A stretch of 64,000 nt of DNA from Vreelandella malpeensis (lineage in GTDB: Bacteria > Pseudomonadota > Gammaproteobacteria > Pseudomonadales > Halomonadaceae), in assembly GCF_020622355.1 (NCBI RefSeq), contig NZ_WHVL01000007.1:62001-126000 (forward strand), written 5' to 3'. Below, in pieces: positions 22,954 to 33,069 of the stretch. The first letter of the stretch is position 1; every line of letters starts with the position of its first letter. The translations under genes were made by a program, and so were the position numbers. Below the pieces are notes generated by a model. It saw only the letters and a list, made by a program, of their open reading frames with translations, was not told the DNA's origin and ran no database searches.

Positions 22954-24125
22954 CAGGCATCGCCCTCGCCAGGCAGTGCCAGGCCCGCCGCCACCGCCTC
23001 GACCGCCAGCGCCGCGCGATGGCTCGCGCCACGCTGCAGCGCGGCGTGCATCTGGGCGAAACGCATCTCGAGGGCCTGACGGGCGGTCTCGTCGGCCAGC
23101 AGATCGTCAAGCGCATCTACGATGGCTTCCGCCGTTGCCTCCTCCTGGATCAGTTCCTGGACGAGGGCTTCCTGGGCGATCAGGTTGGGCAGCGAGATCC
23201 AGCGCGTCTTGACCAGCCTCTTCGCCAGCCAGTGGGTGGCCGGCGCCATCTTGTAGGCCACCAGCATCGCCCGGTGGCACAGCATCGCCTCGAGGGCGGC
23301 AGTGCCGGAGGTCAAGAGCACCGCGTCGCTGGCCACCATCGCCTCGCGGGCACGCCCCTCGATCAGCGTGACTCGCTCGCTCAGCGCAGGGTAGCTCTCG
23401 AGCAGCGTGGAAAGCTCGCGCTGGCGGGACGCCGTGGCAGCGGGAATCACCACCCCAAGCGACGGATGACGGCGGCAAAGCGTTTCGATGGCATCGAGAA
23501 ACGTTGCACCCATGAAGCGGATCTCGTTGGCTCGCGAACCGGGAAGCACCGCCAGCAGCGGCCCCTCGGGCGCAAGATCGAGCGCCTGTCGAGCTGTCGC
23601 ACGGTCGGTGGCCAGCGGCATCTCGTCGGCCAGCGGATGACCGACGAAGGTGACGGGTACCCGGTGGCGCTGGTAGAAGTCCGCCTCGAAGGGCAAAAAC
23701 GTCAGCATGGCATCGACGGCGCGGGCGATTTTCTTCACCCGCCCCTGCCGCCAGGCCCACACTGAGGGGCTCACGTAGTGCACGGTCTTGATGCCCGCAC
23801 GGCGTAGTTTGAGTTCGAGGCCGGTGTTGAAGTCCGGCGCGTCGATGCCGATCATCACGTCCGGCTGCCAGGCGAGCGCTTCGCGGTAGAGGGTGCGGCG
23901 CACGCCGACCAGCTCCGGCAGATGCTTGAGCACCTCGACCAGCCCCATCACCGAGAGCGTCTCGAGCGGAAAACGGCTCTGCATGCCTTCGGCCTGCATC
24001 CGCGGGCCGCCGATGCCGCGAAACTCGACGTCCGGGTGGCGAGCACGCAGCGCGCGCATCAAGCCGGCGCCCAGAAGATCCCCCGAGAGCTCGCCGGCAA
24101 CGAGGAAGACACGCGTCAAGGCCAT
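22953..24125 (-). CDS. lpxB: Lipid-A-disaccharide synthase
   Basis: Joins UDP-diacylglucosamine and lipid X to form the lipid A disaccharide at the inner membrane. 390 residues, GT-B fold (GT19). Starts [20 protein letters not shown], with [23 protein letters not shown] and [17 protein letters not shown] as family landmarks and [13 protein letters not shown] near the nucleotide site. ATG at 24125. About 90 bp separate it from lpxA upstream. Confidence 0.97.
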   Translation of the reverse strand: MALTRVFLVAGELSGDLLGAGLMRALRARHPDVEFRGIGGPRMQAEGMQSRFPLETLSVMGLVEVLKHLPELVGVRRTLYREALAWQPDVMIGIDAPDFNTGLELKLRRAGIKTVHYVSPSVWAWRQGRVKKIARAVDAMLTFLPFEADFYQRHRVPVTFVGHPLADEMPLATDRATARQALDLAPEGPLLAVLPGSRANEIRFMGATFLDAIETLCRRHPSLGVVIPAATASRQRELSTLLESYPALSERVTLIEGRAREAMVASDAVLLTSGTAALEAMLCHRAMLVAYKMAPATHWLAKRLVKTRWISLPNLIAQEALVQELIQEEATAEAIVDALDDLLADETARQALEMRFAQMHAALQRGASHRAALAVEAVAAGLALPGEGDA

Positions 24126-24215
24126 GATCGATCGTCCTGAAGAGGCGTTTCGTGAAGCGAGAGCGAGCGGCGCATCGCGCCACTCGGGAATATCAAACGT
24201 CGACGACGGACGCCG

Positions 24216-24983
24216 CTAGCGGACAATGCCGCGGGTGGCGCGTTCGATCGAGTCGGCGAAGTGCTTGACCTCGTCGAGATCGAAGCGGTCGCGCATCTGC
24301 TCGACGGCCTGCTCGACGGTCAGCCCTTGGCGGTAGACCAACTTGTAGGCGACGGTCAGGGCACTGATCGCCTCGCGGCTGAAGCCGCGGCGCTTGAGCC
24401 CGACCAGGTTGAGCCCGCGCGCCTCGGCGGGATTGCCGTTGATCATCATGTAGGCCGGGGTGTCCTTGGTGATGATCGAGCCGCCGCCGGCCATGGCGTA
24501 GTCGCCGAAGTGGCAGAACTGATGTACCGCCGAAAGACCGCCGAGGATCGCGAAGTTGCCGACGGTGACGTGTCCGGCCAGCGTTACCTGATTGGCGAGG
24601 ACGCAGTCGTCGCCGATCACGCAGTCGTGGCCGACGTGGACGTAGGCCATGAAAAGGTTGCGCGAACCAATGGTGGTTTCACTGCGATCCTGGACCGTAC
24701 CGCGATGCAGGGTCACCCCTTCGCGCACCACGTTGTCGTCGCCCATCACCAGGCGTGTGGGTTCGCCAGCGTACTTCTTGTCCTGGCAATCCTCGCCGAC
24801 GGAGGCGAACTGGAAGATGCGGTTACGCTCGCCCAGCACCGTCGGCCCCTTGATCACCACGTGCGGGCCGATGACGGAGCCCGCGCCAATCTCGACGTCA
24901 GGGCCTATGACGCTGAACGGGCCAACCTCGACATCGTCGGCCAGGCGCGCCGCTTTATCGATCAGTGCAGTAGGATGTATCAA
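24216..24983 (-). CDS. lpxA: UDP-N-acetylglucosamine acyltransferase
   Basis: First step of lipid A synthesis: moves a 3-hydroxyacyl chain from ACP to UDP-GlcNAc. 255 residues. The left-handed beta helix shows regular hexapeptides ([20 protein letters not shown]), and the likely catalytic histidine is in [13 protein letters not shown]. The start is a TTG at 24983 (LIHPTALID) with GGAAGG 4 nt upstream. The TTG overlaps the fabZ stop as TTGA. Reading further upstream in this frame runs through fabZ out of frame and is not real. The chain length of the acyl donor cannot be judged by eye. Confidence 0.95.
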   Translation of the reverse strand: MIHPTALIDKAARLADDVEVGPFSVIGPDVEIGAGSVIGPHVVIKGPTVLGERNRIFQFASVGEDCQDKKYAGEPTRLVMGDDNVVREGVTLHRGTVQDRSETTIGSRNLFMAYVHVGHDCVIGDDCVLANQVTLAGHVTVGNFAILGGLSAVHQFCHFGDYAMAGGGSIITKDTPAYMMINGNPAEARGLNLVGLKRRGFSREAISALTVAYKLVYRQGLTVEQAVEQMRDRFDLDEVKHFADSIERATRGIVR

Positions 24984-25423
24984 GCCACCTTCCTCTCGGC
25001 GCAGATGATTTCCGCCTCGCAGGCAAGCTCGCCATCGACCGTCGCCTTGCAGGCGAACTTCCAGATACCGCGCTTGCCCTTGATCACGTTGGCTTCCAGG
25101 CGCAGCTGGTCGCCGGGCATCACCGGGCGCTTGAAGCGCACGTTGTCGCTGCCGACGAGATAGTAGACATAGCCATCCGCGGGCAGCTTGTTGACCGTCT
25201 TGAAGCCGAGGATGCCGCAGGCCTGGGCCAGCGCCTCGACCACCAGCACGCCGGGCATGATCGGGTGATGCGGGAAGTGGCCGTTGAAGAAAGGCTCGTT
25301 GATGCTGACGTTCTTGAACGCAACGATGGTTTCGCCCACAGTCAACTGCGTCACTCGATCCACCAGCAAGAACGGATAACGGTGGGGCAAGTATTCGCGA
25401 ATCTCGTTGATATCCATAACCAT
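24980..25423 (-). CDS. fabZ: 3-hydroxyacyl-ACP dehydratase FabZ
   Basis: Dehydrates 3-hydroxyacyl-ACP in the fatty acid cycle and competes with LpxA and LpxD for the same substrate pool. 147 residues, hotdog fold. [22 protein letters not shown] at the N-terminus (two alternative ATGs, 25423 and 25417) and the active-site stretch [20 protein letters not shown] with catalytic His and Glu. The stop overlaps the lpxA start. A GAGGT site precedes the ATG. The leader contains a promoter-like box and a terminator (25444-25506). Confidence 0.97.
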   Translation of the reverse strand: MVMDINEIREYLPHRYPFLLVDRVTQLTVGETIVAFKNVSINEPFFNGHFPHHPIMPGVLVVEALAQACGILGFKTVNKLPADGYVYYLVGSDNVRFKRPVMPGDQLRLEANVIKGKRGIWKFACKATVDGELACEAEIICAERKVA

Positions 25424-25443
25424 CGTCAGACCTCAAAAAAGAC

Positions 25444-25466
25444 AAAAAACCCGATTCTCGATCGGG
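25444..25466 (-). terminator. Intrinsic terminator between lpxD and fabZ
   Basis: On the minus strand CCCGAT-CGAGA-ATCGGG is followed directly by six T. It lies 20 nt upstream of the fabZ start and inside what is normally one operon. It may end lpxD transcripts, attenuate fabZ transcripts, or both. Confidence 0.75.
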
Positions 25467-25470
25467 CAAA

Positions 25471-25506
25471 CGCCAGCACGCCCGCTGGTATCGTGGGCGA
25501 ATTATA
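25471..25506 (-). promoter_or_regulatory. Candidate fabZ promoter and leader hairpins
   Basis: A perfect TATAAT on the minus strand at 25501-25506 with no good -35. Just downstream, CCAGC/GCTGG (25473-25477 with 25484-25488) and CGCCC/GGGCG (25479-25483 with 25495-25499) are overlapping, mutually exclusive 5-bp stems. They are followed by the terminator at 25444-25466. Confidence 0.5.
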
Positions 25507-25556
25507 CCCCCGCCTTCGGGCCCAGAACCACCGATGGCCCCTTTTAAAACGATGGG

Positions 25557-26594
25557 TCATTCGCTTCTGCTATTTTTTTCCAACTTGTTCAAACGCTTGG
25601 CAATGTCGTCGAGCTGTTTGAAACGCACGGCGTTCTTGCGCCACTGGGTGTTGTTCATCGCCCCGGTGCCCGAGGAGTAGACGCCGGGCTCGAGAATCGA
25701 ATTGGTGACCAGGCTCATGCCGGTGACCTGAACCCCGTCACAGATGGTCAGGTGGCCCGAAAGACCGACACCGCCGCCGAGCATGCAGTGCTTGCCCACC
25801 CGGGTGGAGCCGGCAATGCCCACGCAGCCCGCCAGGGCGCTGTGATCGCCGATGGTGACGTTATGGGCGATCTGGACTTGGCTGTCGATCTTGACGTCGC
25901 AGCCAATCAGGGTGTCGCCGAGCGCCCCTCGGTCGATGCTCGAGCAGCTGCCCACCTCGACGTCGTCGCCAAGCACCACGCCGCCGAGCTGGGCGATCTT
26001 GTGCCAGCCGGCGCCATCGTGGGCGAAGCCGAAACCATCGCCACCGATCACGCAGCCGCTTTGCAGCACCACGCGCTTGCCGATCACCACCCCATGGCAG
26101 ACGGTGACGTTGGCGTGAAGGCGCGAGCCGTCGCCGATGGAGCTGTCCGCTCCCACCACGCTGCCGGCGCCGACCACCACGTGAGCGCCGAGCGTCACGC
26201 CGGATTCGATCACCGCATTGGCCTGGATCACCACGCCCTCGCCCAGCACCGCGTCCTCGGCGACCACGGCGGTATCGTGCACGCCGGGCACGTCGCGGGC
26301 GCGCAGCGGATCGAAGAGCTGGGAGATCCTGGCATAGCCAAGATAGGGGTTTTCCGTCTCGAGCCGCGGTACCGGGCAGTTCTTGCCGTGCTCCGGATGC
26401 AGCAGCACCGCGGCCGCCCGGGTCGAGGCCAGATCCTTCAGATAGGCACGGTTGGCCAGAAAGGCGACCTGGTCGGGCCCGGCCTCCTTGAGCGTCGCCA
26501 ATCCACGAATCGGCCGACTGGCGTCGCCGTCGAAGGCGATATCCAGGTGGCGAGCGATATCAGCCAGCGTGATGGGGTGAGAAGCGTGCGTCAT
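25557..26594 (-). CDS. lpxD: UDP-3-O-(3-hydroxyacyl)glucosamine N-acyltransferase
   Basis: Third step of lipid A synthesis, adding the N-linked 3-hydroxyacyl chain. 345 residues, close to E. coli LpxD (341). The N-terminal uridine-binding domain begins ITLADIARHLDIAFDG, a long hexapeptide beta helix follows, and the acyltransferase region contains VQIAHNVTIGDHSALAGCVG with the likely catalytic His. The C-terminal helix ends KRLNKLEKNSRSE. I chose ATG 26594; the frame is open to an upstream ATG at 26624 and neither has a strong ribosome site. It follows skp. Confidence 0.96.
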   Translation of the reverse strand: MTHASHPITLADIARHLDIAFDGDASRPIRGLATLKEAGPDQVAFLANRAYLKDLASTRAAAVLLHPEHGKNCPVPRLETENPYLGYARISQLFDPLRARDVPGVHDTAVVAEDAVLGEGVVIQANAVIESGVTLGAHVVVGAGSVVGADSSIGDGSRLHANVTVCHGVVIGKRVVLQSGCVIGGDGFGFAHDGAGWHKIAQLGGVVLGDDVEVGSCSSIDRGALGDTLIGCDVKIDSQVQIAHNVTIGDHSALAGCVGIAGSTRVGKHCMLGGGVGLSGHLTICDGVQVTGMSLVTNSILEPGVYSSGTGAMNNTQWRKNAVRFKQLDDIAKRLNKLEKNSRSE

Positions 26595-26647
26595 GGGAGC
26601 CCACAATAACGTTGGTGCGACCATGCCGCACCGTCCATTCGATGAGT

Positions 26648-27145
26648 TTAGAGCGAGTCGAAGATCTGGGTGACCTCGTTGGTCACATCCGGCAGATCCG
26701 TCGAGGAGTGCAGCACGCCGTTGGGCTCGACCAGCACGTCGAGATTATGGCGGGCAAGTACCTGTTCGACGGCCTGCTCGAGCTTGGTCTCGGCGCCTTG
26801 CAAGAACTGCTGCTCGGAGGCCTGCTGGGCTTGAAGCACCTCGCGGCGCAGTTGCTCGAAGCGGCTGCCCTTCTGCTGAAGCTCGGCGATCAGGGCGTCG
26901 CGCTGGGCCTGGCCCATGGTCTCGCCTTCGTTTTGCAGGCGCTGCTGAAGCTGCTGGAGTTCGTTGCCCAGGCCCTGGGCCTCGCGCTGCTGGCTACCGA
27001 TCTGGCTTTCGAGCTGGCTCAGCGAACTCTGTGCCGACTGGGTGTTCATCAAGGCGGCACGCCAGTCGAGCACGGCGACCTCGGCGGCGTAGGCAGGCAG
27101 CGCCATCGCCCCGAAAAGACACACCGCTGCCGTCAATTTACGCAT
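26648..27145 (-). CDS. skp: Periplasmic chaperone Skp (OmpH)
   Basis: Holds unfolded outer-membrane proteins in the periplasm on their way to BamA. 165 residues. A signal peptide ends near AYAAEVAVLD. The mature protein is mostly a long charged coiled coil rich in Gln and Glu (LESQIGSQQREAQGLGNEL, LQQRLQNEGETMGQAQ), as expected for the tentacles of the trimer. ATG at 27145. It lies 71 bp after bamA and before lpxD, the standard order. Confidence 0.94.
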   Translation of the reverse strand: MRKLTAAVCLFGAMALPAYAAEVAVLDWRAALMNTQSAQSSLSQLESQIGSQQREAQGLGNELQQLQQRLQNEGETMGQAQRDALIAELQQKGSRFEQLRREVLQAQQASEQQFLQGAETKLEQAVEQVLARHNLDVLVEPNGVLHSSTDLPDVTNEVTQIFDSL

Positions 27146-27216
27146 GTTAACTCCTTTTCAAGGCGAGAGGCGCACGGCGCCATCCATGTTAGAACGTCTG
27201 AGTTAGAGCGTCTGAA

Positions 27217-29568
27217 TTAGAACGTCTGACCCAGCGAGAACTGGAAGAACTGCGTGTCGTCGCCGCTTTCGTCGTTGAGCGGCTCGGCGACACTGAAGGT
27301 CAAAGGACCTACCGGCGTCAGCCAGGAGAGGCCGATACCTGCGCTGTAACGCAGATCGCCCATGTCCACGCCGGAGCTGCAGCGCTGACGGCCCGCATCC
27401 TCGTCGAGCACGTCGTAGCAAGAGCTCAGGAAGGTGTTACCCGCATCGACGAACAACGACGTCTGGATCGAGCGCTGGTCCTCGATGAAGGGCAGCGGGA
27501 AGAGCACCTCGGCGCTACCCTCGACCAGCACGTTACCGCCGAGCGTACGGTCGCGACCGCCCTCGCGGGCCGGCGTGGTGCGCTGACCCAGGGTATTGGA
27601 GGTAAAGCCACGCACCGAGCCGAGGCCACCGGCATAGAAGTTCTCGTAGAACGGGAACGGGTCGTTGGTGCCGAGCGTATCGGCATAGCCAAGATTACCC
27701 GAGAACTTCAGCGCCCAGGTCTGCTCTTCGTTGATCGGGAAGAGCTGCTGGGCGCGAGCGCGCACCTTGTAGTACTCAGCGTCGCTGCCCGGCACGCCGG
27801 TCTCGAGCGACAGGCGCTGGTAGCTGCCGGCAGTGGGCATGATGCCGCGGTTCAGGTTATTGCGCGTCCAGCTGGCGGTGAGCTTCAGGCTCTGGGCGTC
27901 CTCACCCTGCTCCTCGACGTAGCGACGGATTTCCGAGGCGGTGTCAAAGTAGGTCTTGACGGTCAGATCTTCGATACTGGCACCGAAGTTGAGCCGGGAG
28001 AGCTCGCTGACCGGGTAGCCGAAGTTGATGCCGGCGCCGTAGGCGTCGGTCGAGAACGTCGAGATGTCCGAGTCGGCGTAGTCGGTCTCGCGGTAGAAGA
28101 CGTTATAGCCGCGCGAGATGCCGTCCAGCGTCCAGTAGGGGTCGGTGAAGGCGAAGTTGACGCTGGTGAAAGTGTCGCTTCGCTGGGCGCCGATATTGAC
28201 GCGGTTACCGGTACCCAGGAAGTTGTTCTGGGCAAGCCCCACGCCGTAGATCACGCCGGCACTCTGAGAGAAGCCCACGCTCGCCGAGACCGAGCCCGAG
28301 GGCTGCTCCTCAACGTTGTAGGTAACGTCGAGCAGATCCGGCTGGCCGGGCACCGGCTGGGTGTCCACCTCCACCTGGCTGAAGAAGCCCAGGCGCTCGA
28401 GGCGCTGGCGCGACTGGGTGATCGACTCGGTAGAGGCAGGCGCGCCTTCCATCTGGGTCATCTCGCGACGCAGCACCTCGTCTTGCGTGGTGGTGTTGCC
28501 GTAGAACTCGATGCGGCGCACGTAAGCGCGCTGGCCCGGCTCGACGGCGATCACCAGATCCACCGCGTCGCCGCTGCCGGTCGGCTCGGGCACGCCTCGC
28601 ACCTCGGCGAAGGCGAAGCCCTCGGCGCCCAGGCGACTGCGTAGTGCCTCGGTGGAGGCATTGACCTGGGCACGCGAGAAGACGTCGCCGCTCTGCACTT
28701 CCAACAGGTTGCGCGCTTCGCTTTCGCCGATCTGAAGATCGCCGGCGAAGCGAATGTCACCCACTCGGTACTGTTCGCCCTCGTCGATGTTGAGGGTAAT
28801 GTAGATGTCCGACTGCTCCGGGCCGATGGAGACCTGGGTAGAGACGACGTCGAAGTTGATGTAGCCGCGGTCGAGATAGAACGAGCGCAGGCGCTCGATG
28901 TCACCGGACAGCGCCTCGCGGGAGTACTCGTCGTTGGAGAACCAGCCGAAGAAGCGTCCCGGACGATCCTCGAGCTCGAACACGTTGCGCAGGGTCTCTT
29001 CGTCGAAGGCCTCGTTGCCGACGATATTGATCTGGCGGATGGTCGCCACTTCGCCTTCGTTGATGTTGATGTTGACCTGCACGCGACCTTCGTCGATCTC
29101 CTCGACCTCGGTGCGGATCCGCGCGCTGTAGCGCCCCTGGGCTTGATAGACCCCTTCGAGCTCGCGCTGAATCTCCTCGAGAGTGGAAAGCTGCAGTACC
29201 TGTCCTTCAGACAGGCCGGACTCGCGCAGACCACGACGTAGATCCTCGGTGGAGATCTGGTCGTTGCCGGCGATGTTGAGTCGCGCGATGGTCGGGCGCT
29301 CGACGACCTGAATGACCAGTACACCGCCTTCACGGGCGAGCGAGACGTCCTCGAAAAGGCCCGTGGCGAACAGGCTGCGCGCCGCCTCTGCCAGTTGCTG
29401 CTCGCTGACGCGGTCGTTGGTGCTGACGGGGAAGGCATTGAAGACCGAGGCGGCAGATACCCGCTGAAGCCCTTCCACACGAATGTCCGAAACGTCAAAG
29501 GATTGTGCCTGGGCGCTACTTGCACCTGCCAGCAGCAGTGCCGCCATTCCAAGGGTCTTGATTTTCAT
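27217..29568 (-). CDS. bamA: Outer membrane protein assembly factor BamA
   Basis: Core of the BAM complex that folds beta-barrel proteins into the outer membrane. 783 residues. Signal peptide MKIKTLGMAALLLAGASSAQA, then five POTRA domains (FDVSDIRVEGLQRVS begins the first), then a 16-strand barrel containing GSVRGFTSNTLG and ending in the Phe-terminated FQFSLGQTF. I chose the ATG at 29568; an open frame runs further upstream but has no signal-peptide sense. It lies between rseP and skp, with a candidate promoter at 29616-29643. Confidence 0.98.
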   Translation of the reverse strand: MKIKTLGMAALLLAGASSAQAQSFDVSDIRVEGLQRVSAASVFNAFPVSTNDRVSEQQLAEAARSLFATGLFEDVSLAREGGVLVIQVVERPTIARLNIAGNDQISTEDLRRGLRESGLSEGQVLQLSTLEEIQRELEGVYQAQGRYSARIRTEVEEIDEGRVQVNININEGEVATIRQINIVGNEAFDEETLRNVFELEDRPGRFFGWFSNDEYSREALSGDIERLRSFYLDRGYINFDVVSTQVSIGPEQSDIYITLNIDEGEQYRVGDIRFAGDLQIGESEARNLLEVQSGDVFSRAQVNASTEALRSRLGAEGFAFAEVRGVPEPTGSGDAVDLVIAVEPGQRAYVRRIEFYGNTTTQDEVLRREMTQMEGAPASTESITQSRQRLERLGFFSQVEVDTQPVPGQPDLLDVTYNVEEQPSGSVSASVGFSQSAGVIYGVGLAQNNFLGTGNRVNIGAQRSDTFTSVNFAFTDPYWTLDGISRGYNVFYRETDYADSDISTFSTDAYGAGINFGYPVSELSRLNFGASIEDLTVKTYFDTASEIRRYVEEQGEDAQSLKLTASWTRNNLNRGIMPTAGSYQRLSLETGVPGSDAEYYKVRARAQQLFPINEEQTWALKFSGNLGYADTLGTNDPFPFYENFYAGGLGSVRGFTSNTLGQRTTPAREGGRDRTLGGNVLVEGSAEVLFPLPFIEDQRSIQTSLFVDAGNTFLSSCYDVLDEDAGRQRCSSGVDMGDLRYSAGIGLSWLTPVGPLTFSVAEPLNDESGDDTQFFQFSLGQTF

Positions 29569-29615
29569 GCAGTCAGTTCGCTCGCGTTGGTCTGCCGGTT
29601 TTTCCAAACAGGCAC

Positions 29616-29643
29616 CATATACATTTGTGCAGGCGGATGACAA
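29616..29643 (-). promoter_or_regulatory. Candidate promoter for bamA
   Basis: On the minus strand TTGTCA (29638-29643), a 16-bp spacer and TATATG (29616-29621), about 47 bp before the bamA start. A sigma-E promoter would be expected from E. coli, but I could not recognise one here. Confidence 0.35.
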
Positions 29644-29668
29644 GGCATCCCACGCGCTACACGCGTCA

Positions 29669-31027
29669 TTACCAGAGGCGCATCAGATCGAAGTAGAGAG
29701 CCATCACCATGAGCGTCCCTATCATGGCGAGCCCGATACGCAGTCCCATTGCCTGAGCTCGCTCCGACACTGGACGCCCACGTACGACCTCGATGAAATA
29801 GTAAAGCAAGTGGCCACCGTCGAGCACGGGAATCGGCAGCAGGTTCAATACACCCAGGCTGATCGAAAGGTAGGCCAGAAAGCCGACGAACGCTTCCATT
29901 CCCGCGCGGGCGGAGTCACCGGAAATCTGCGCGATGGTGATCGGCCCGGAGAGATTCGAGGGCGAGATCAACCCGACCAGCATCTTGCGTATCGCATCCA
30001 CGGTGAGCACGATCATCTCGCCGGTGCGAGAGAACGCCTGCCCTACGGCTTCGAGCGGGCCGTAGCGAACCTCGCGCAAGAGCGCCTCGGGCCAGTCGAC
30101 CGGCGTCACTCCTGCGCCAATGTACCCAACCTCGGCGCCGTTCTCCAGTGGTTTGCGTTGCGGCACCAGCGACAGCGCCATCGACGCGTCGTCGCGCTCG
30201 ACGCCAAGTTCCAGCGTGCGACCGCCGCTTTCGCGAATGATCGAGACGAACGCCGCCCAGTCCGTCACCGGCGCGCCGTCGATGGAGACGATACGATCGC
30301 CGGGTTCGAGCCCCGCCTCGGCGGCGGCGTCGCCGTCGACCACCTGGCCGATCACCGCCGGCACGCTCGGCCGCCAGGGCATGAACCCCAGGCTCTCGAG
30401 CGGCTGGGGCGGGTCCTGACGGGCAAGATAGCTCTGCACCGGCAAGGCATAGTCGCGCGCCTGGCTCGCCCCTTCCGGGCGCGCCTCGACGGCAAGCTCG
30501 CCGCTGTAGCCGATCAGCGAGATGAGCTTGAGGTTGACCTCTTCCCAGGAGCGCACGGGATCGCTCTGGATCGCGGTGATCTCCGCGCCTTCGGGAAGGC
30601 CTGCCTCGTAGGCGGGGGAGTCCGGGGTGATATCGCCGACGATCGGCGCGACAGTGGTGGTACCCGCCACGAACAGCGCCCAGTAGGCCACCAGCGCCAG
30701 CAGGAAATTGGCGAGCGGCCCGGCGGCGACGATGGCGATGCGCGCCCAGACGCTCTTGCGGTTGAAGGCCTGGTCGAGCTGGTCCTCCGGCACCGGCGCC
30801 TCGCGCTCGTCGAGCATCTTGACGTAGCCGCCCAGCGGTATCGCGGCCACGGCGAACTCGGTGCCGTGGCGATCGGTCGTCGACCAGAACGGCTTGCCGA
30901 ACCCCACCGAGAAGCGCAGTACCTTGACGCCGCAGCGCCGCGCCACCCAGAAGTGACCGAACTCGTGAAAGGTGACCAGCAGCCCCAGTACGACGAGCAC
31001 TGCCAGGATGTTCTGCAAAAGTCCCAC
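29669..31027 (-). CDS. rseP: Site-2 protease RseP
   Basis: Inner-membrane zinc metalloprotease that cuts anti-sigma factor RseA within the membrane and releases sigma-E. 452 residues. The zinc motif HEFGH is at residues 21-25 in the first membrane helix, and the third ligand is in LDGGHLLYYFIEVV near the C-terminus. Two PDZ domains lie between. The start is GTG at 31027 with AAGGAG 6 nt upstream, 3 nt after the dxr stop. Its place beside bamA and skp links envelope stress sensing to outer-membrane assembly. Confidence 0.97.
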   Translation of the reverse strand: MGLLQNILAVLVVLGLLVTFHEFGHFWVARRCGVKVLRFSVGFGKPFWSTTDRHGTEFAVAAIPLGGYVKMLDEREAPVPEDQLDQAFNRKSVWARIAIVAAGPLANFLLALVAYWALFVAGTTTVAPIVGDITPDSPAYEAGLPEGAEITAIQSDPVRSWEEVNLKLISLIGYSGELAVEARPEGASQARDYALPVQSYLARQDPPQPLESLGFMPWRPSVPAVIGQVVDGDAAAEAGLEPGDRIVSIDGAPVTDWAAFVSIIRESGGRTLELGVERDDASMALSLVPQRKPLENGAEVGYIGAGVTPVDWPEALLREVRYGPLEAVGQAFSRTGEMIVLTVDAIRKMLVGLISPSNLSGPITIAQISGDSARAGMEAFVGFLAYLSISLGVLNLLPIPVLDGGHLLYYFIEVVRGRPVSERAQAMGLRIGLAMIGTLMVMALYFDLMRLW

Positions 31028-31030
31028 AGG

Positions 31031-32251
31031 CTACTCCTTTGCCGACGTGACGTCCGCTGCATGTTCGCTCTCGAGCAGGCTCTGCGCCTGCTCCCGCGCC
31101 CAGCGATCGGCGGCCAGAATCTCTTCGATAGTGTCCGCGCGGTGCTCGCAGGGCAGTGCCATCACGTCTGCCACCACCTGGGCGATGGCGCCGAAGGCGA
31201 GCTCGCCGGACAGGAAGGCCTCCACCGCGACCTCGTTGGCCGCGTTCAGCACCGCCGGCGCGCTGCCGCCGCGCTGCATCGCCTCCCGCGCCAGACGCAG
31301 GCAGGGAAAGCGCGCTTCGTCCGGCGCCTCGAAGTCGAGCCGTGCGATCTGGAAGAGATCCAGCGTCTCGACGCCCGAGTCGATCCGCTCGGGCCAGGCC
31401 AGCCCATAGGCGATCGGCGTGCGCATGTCGGGATTGCCGAGTTGGGCGATTACCGAGCCGTCGCTGTAGGCAGCCATCGAGTGGATCACGCTCTGCGGAT
31501 GCACCACCACCTGGATCTGCTCGGGAGCGGCGTCGAACAGCCAGCACGCCTCGATCAGCTCGAGGCCCTTGTTCATCAGCGTGGCGCTATCCACGGAGAT
31601 CTTGCGCCCCATCGACCAGTTGGGATGCGCGCAGGCCTGCTCCGGGGTAGCCACGGCGATCTCTTGCGCGTCCCACTGGCGAAACGGACCCCCGGAGGCG
31701 GTGAGCAGCAGCTTGCGAACGCCGTGACGGTCGAGCCCGCCGCGGTGGCGAGGCGGCAGACACTGGTAGATGGCATTGTGCTCGGAGTCGATCGGCAGAA
31801 GCGTGGCGCCGGAGCGCTCGACCGCTTCCATGAACAGCGCCCCGCTCATCACCAGCGCCTCCTTGTTGGCAAGCAAAATCCGCTTGCCCGCCTCGGCAGC
31901 GGCAAGCGCCGGCAGAAGCCCCGCCGCGCCGACGATCGCCGCCATCACGGTATCGACCCGCGCGTCGCGAGCCACGGCGCACAGCGCCTCGACCCCGTAG
32001 GTCACGGTGGTGGCGAGGCCCGCGCGGGCGAGTTCGGCCTCGAGCCAGGCGGCATCCGCGGCGGCGTCGAGCACCGCCACGTCCGGCCGGTGCGTCAGAC
32101 ACTGCTCGAGCAGCGTCTCCTTCGAGGTGTGGGCGGTCAGCGCATGCACCCGGTAGCGCTCGGGGTGGCGCTCAATCACGTCGAGCGTGCTTTTGCCGAT
32201 AGAGCCGGTGGCGCCAAGTACGGTGATCCGCTGACGGGTCGAGGATGTCAT
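31031..32251 (-). CDS. dxr: 1-deoxy-D-xylulose 5-phosphate reductoisomerase
   Basis: Second step of the MEP isoprenoid pathway, making 2-C-methylerythritol 4-phosphate. 406 residues. NADPH-binding [20 protein letters not shown] at the N-terminus, [15 protein letters not shown] (substrate/metal site), TASGGPFR and [20 protein letters not shown]. The ATG at 32251 overlaps the cdsA stop (ATGA). The product ultimately feeds undecaprenyl phosphate made by uppS two genes upstream. Confidence 0.97.
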   Translation of the reverse strand: MTSSTRQRITVLGATGSIGKSTLDVIERHPERYRVHALTAHTSKETLLEQCLTHRPDVAVLDAAADAAWLEAELARAGLATTVTYGVEALCAVARDARVDTVMAAIVGAAGLLPALAAAEAGKRILLANKEALVMSGALFMEAVERSGATLLPIDSEHNAIYQCLPPRHRGGLDRHGVRKLLLTASGGPFRQWDAQEIAVATPEQACAHPNWSMGRKISVDSATLMNKGLELIEACWLFDAAPEQIQVVVHPQSVIHSMAAYSDGSVIAQLGNPDMRTPIAYGLAWPERIDSGVETLDLFQIARLDFEAPDEARFPCLRLAREAMQRGGSAPAVLNAANEVAVEAFLSGELAFGAIAQVVADVMALPCEHRADTIEEILAADRWAREQAQSLLESEHAADVTSAKE

Positions 32252-33069
32252 AGCGCCGCCACCCGGGCGCTGAGCACCTCGATGAACAACAGCGCGAAGA
32301 GCGGGATGGCGGCGGTCAGGCTGTCGATGCGATCGAGCACGCCGCCGTGGCCGGGCAGCAGGTTGCTCGAGTCCTTGATGTCGCGAAAGCGCTTGAGCAT
32401 GCTCTCGAAAAGATCACCGAGCACCGAGACGAAGGTGACCAGCGCCGTCATCAGCACGAGGATCACCCCGCCGCTCGCCCCCATCGGCTGCCAGAGGGCA
32501 AAGCCCACCGCCAGCACGAAGGTGGCCGTGAGCGCCCCGTACACACCCTCCCAGCTCTTGCCCGGGCTCACGCGCGGGGCGAGCTTGCGCCGCCCGAAGC
32601 GCCGCCCGGCGAAGTAGGCGCCGATATCGGCGCACCACACCAGCAGCAGCACGAACAGAAGCCACACCGCGCCGCTTTCGCGCAGCACGTTGAAGCCCAC
32701 CCAGCAGGGCAGAAGCACCCAAAGCCCCATGGCCAGACGCATCGCCTGGCCCTGCCACTGCTCACGTTTGTCCGGATAGCGGCTCACCCAGTAGAGGTTG
32801 ACCGCCCAGCCAAATGCGGCGAGCCACAGGGGCCAGGTGGCGAAGGCAGCCCCGCCGGCCCAGAGCGCGGCCATGAAGAGCGCCGTCAGGGCGACGAGCT
32901 TGAGCCGCGCCATCCGGTCTTGAACACCGGCCAGGTTGGTCCACTCCCAGGCGCCGAGCAGCACCACGCAAGCGGTGAACAGCGCAAAGGCGCCGCCTTG
33001 TAGTCCAAACAGGCCGATCAGCGTGACGGGAGCCAACCAGGCTGCTGTGATGATCCGCTGTCTAAGCAC
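32248..33069 (-). CDS. cdsA: Phosphatidate cytidylyltransferase
   Basis: Makes CDP-diacylglycerol, the precursor of membrane phospholipids. 273 residues with about seven or eight membrane segments. The C-terminal signature is [13 protein letters not shown] followed by [19 protein letters not shown], typical of CdsA. The start is GTG at 33069 with an AGAGG site upstream; it overlaps the 3' end of uppS by 8 bp, and its stop overlaps dxr by 4 bp. Confidence 0.96.
   Translation of the reverse strand: MLRQRIITAAWLAPVTLIGLFGLQGGAFALFTACVVLLGAWEWTNLAGVQDRMARLKLVALTALFMAALWAGGAAFATWPLWLAAFGWAVNLYWVSRYPDKREQWQGQAMRLAMGLWVLLPCWVGFNVLRESGAVWLLFVLLLVWCADIGAYFAGRRFGRRKLAPRVSPGKSWEGVYGALTATFVLAVGFALWQPMGASGGVILVLMTALVTFVSVLGDLFESMLKRFRDIKDSSNLLPGHGGVLDRIDSLTAAIPLFALLFIEVLSARVAAL

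Noticed and set aside
29483-32617. A 1044-codon open frame antisense to rseP, dxr and the start of bamA
   Set aside because: Same artefact; it spans three genes with recognised catalytic motifs on the other strand and has no domain sense.
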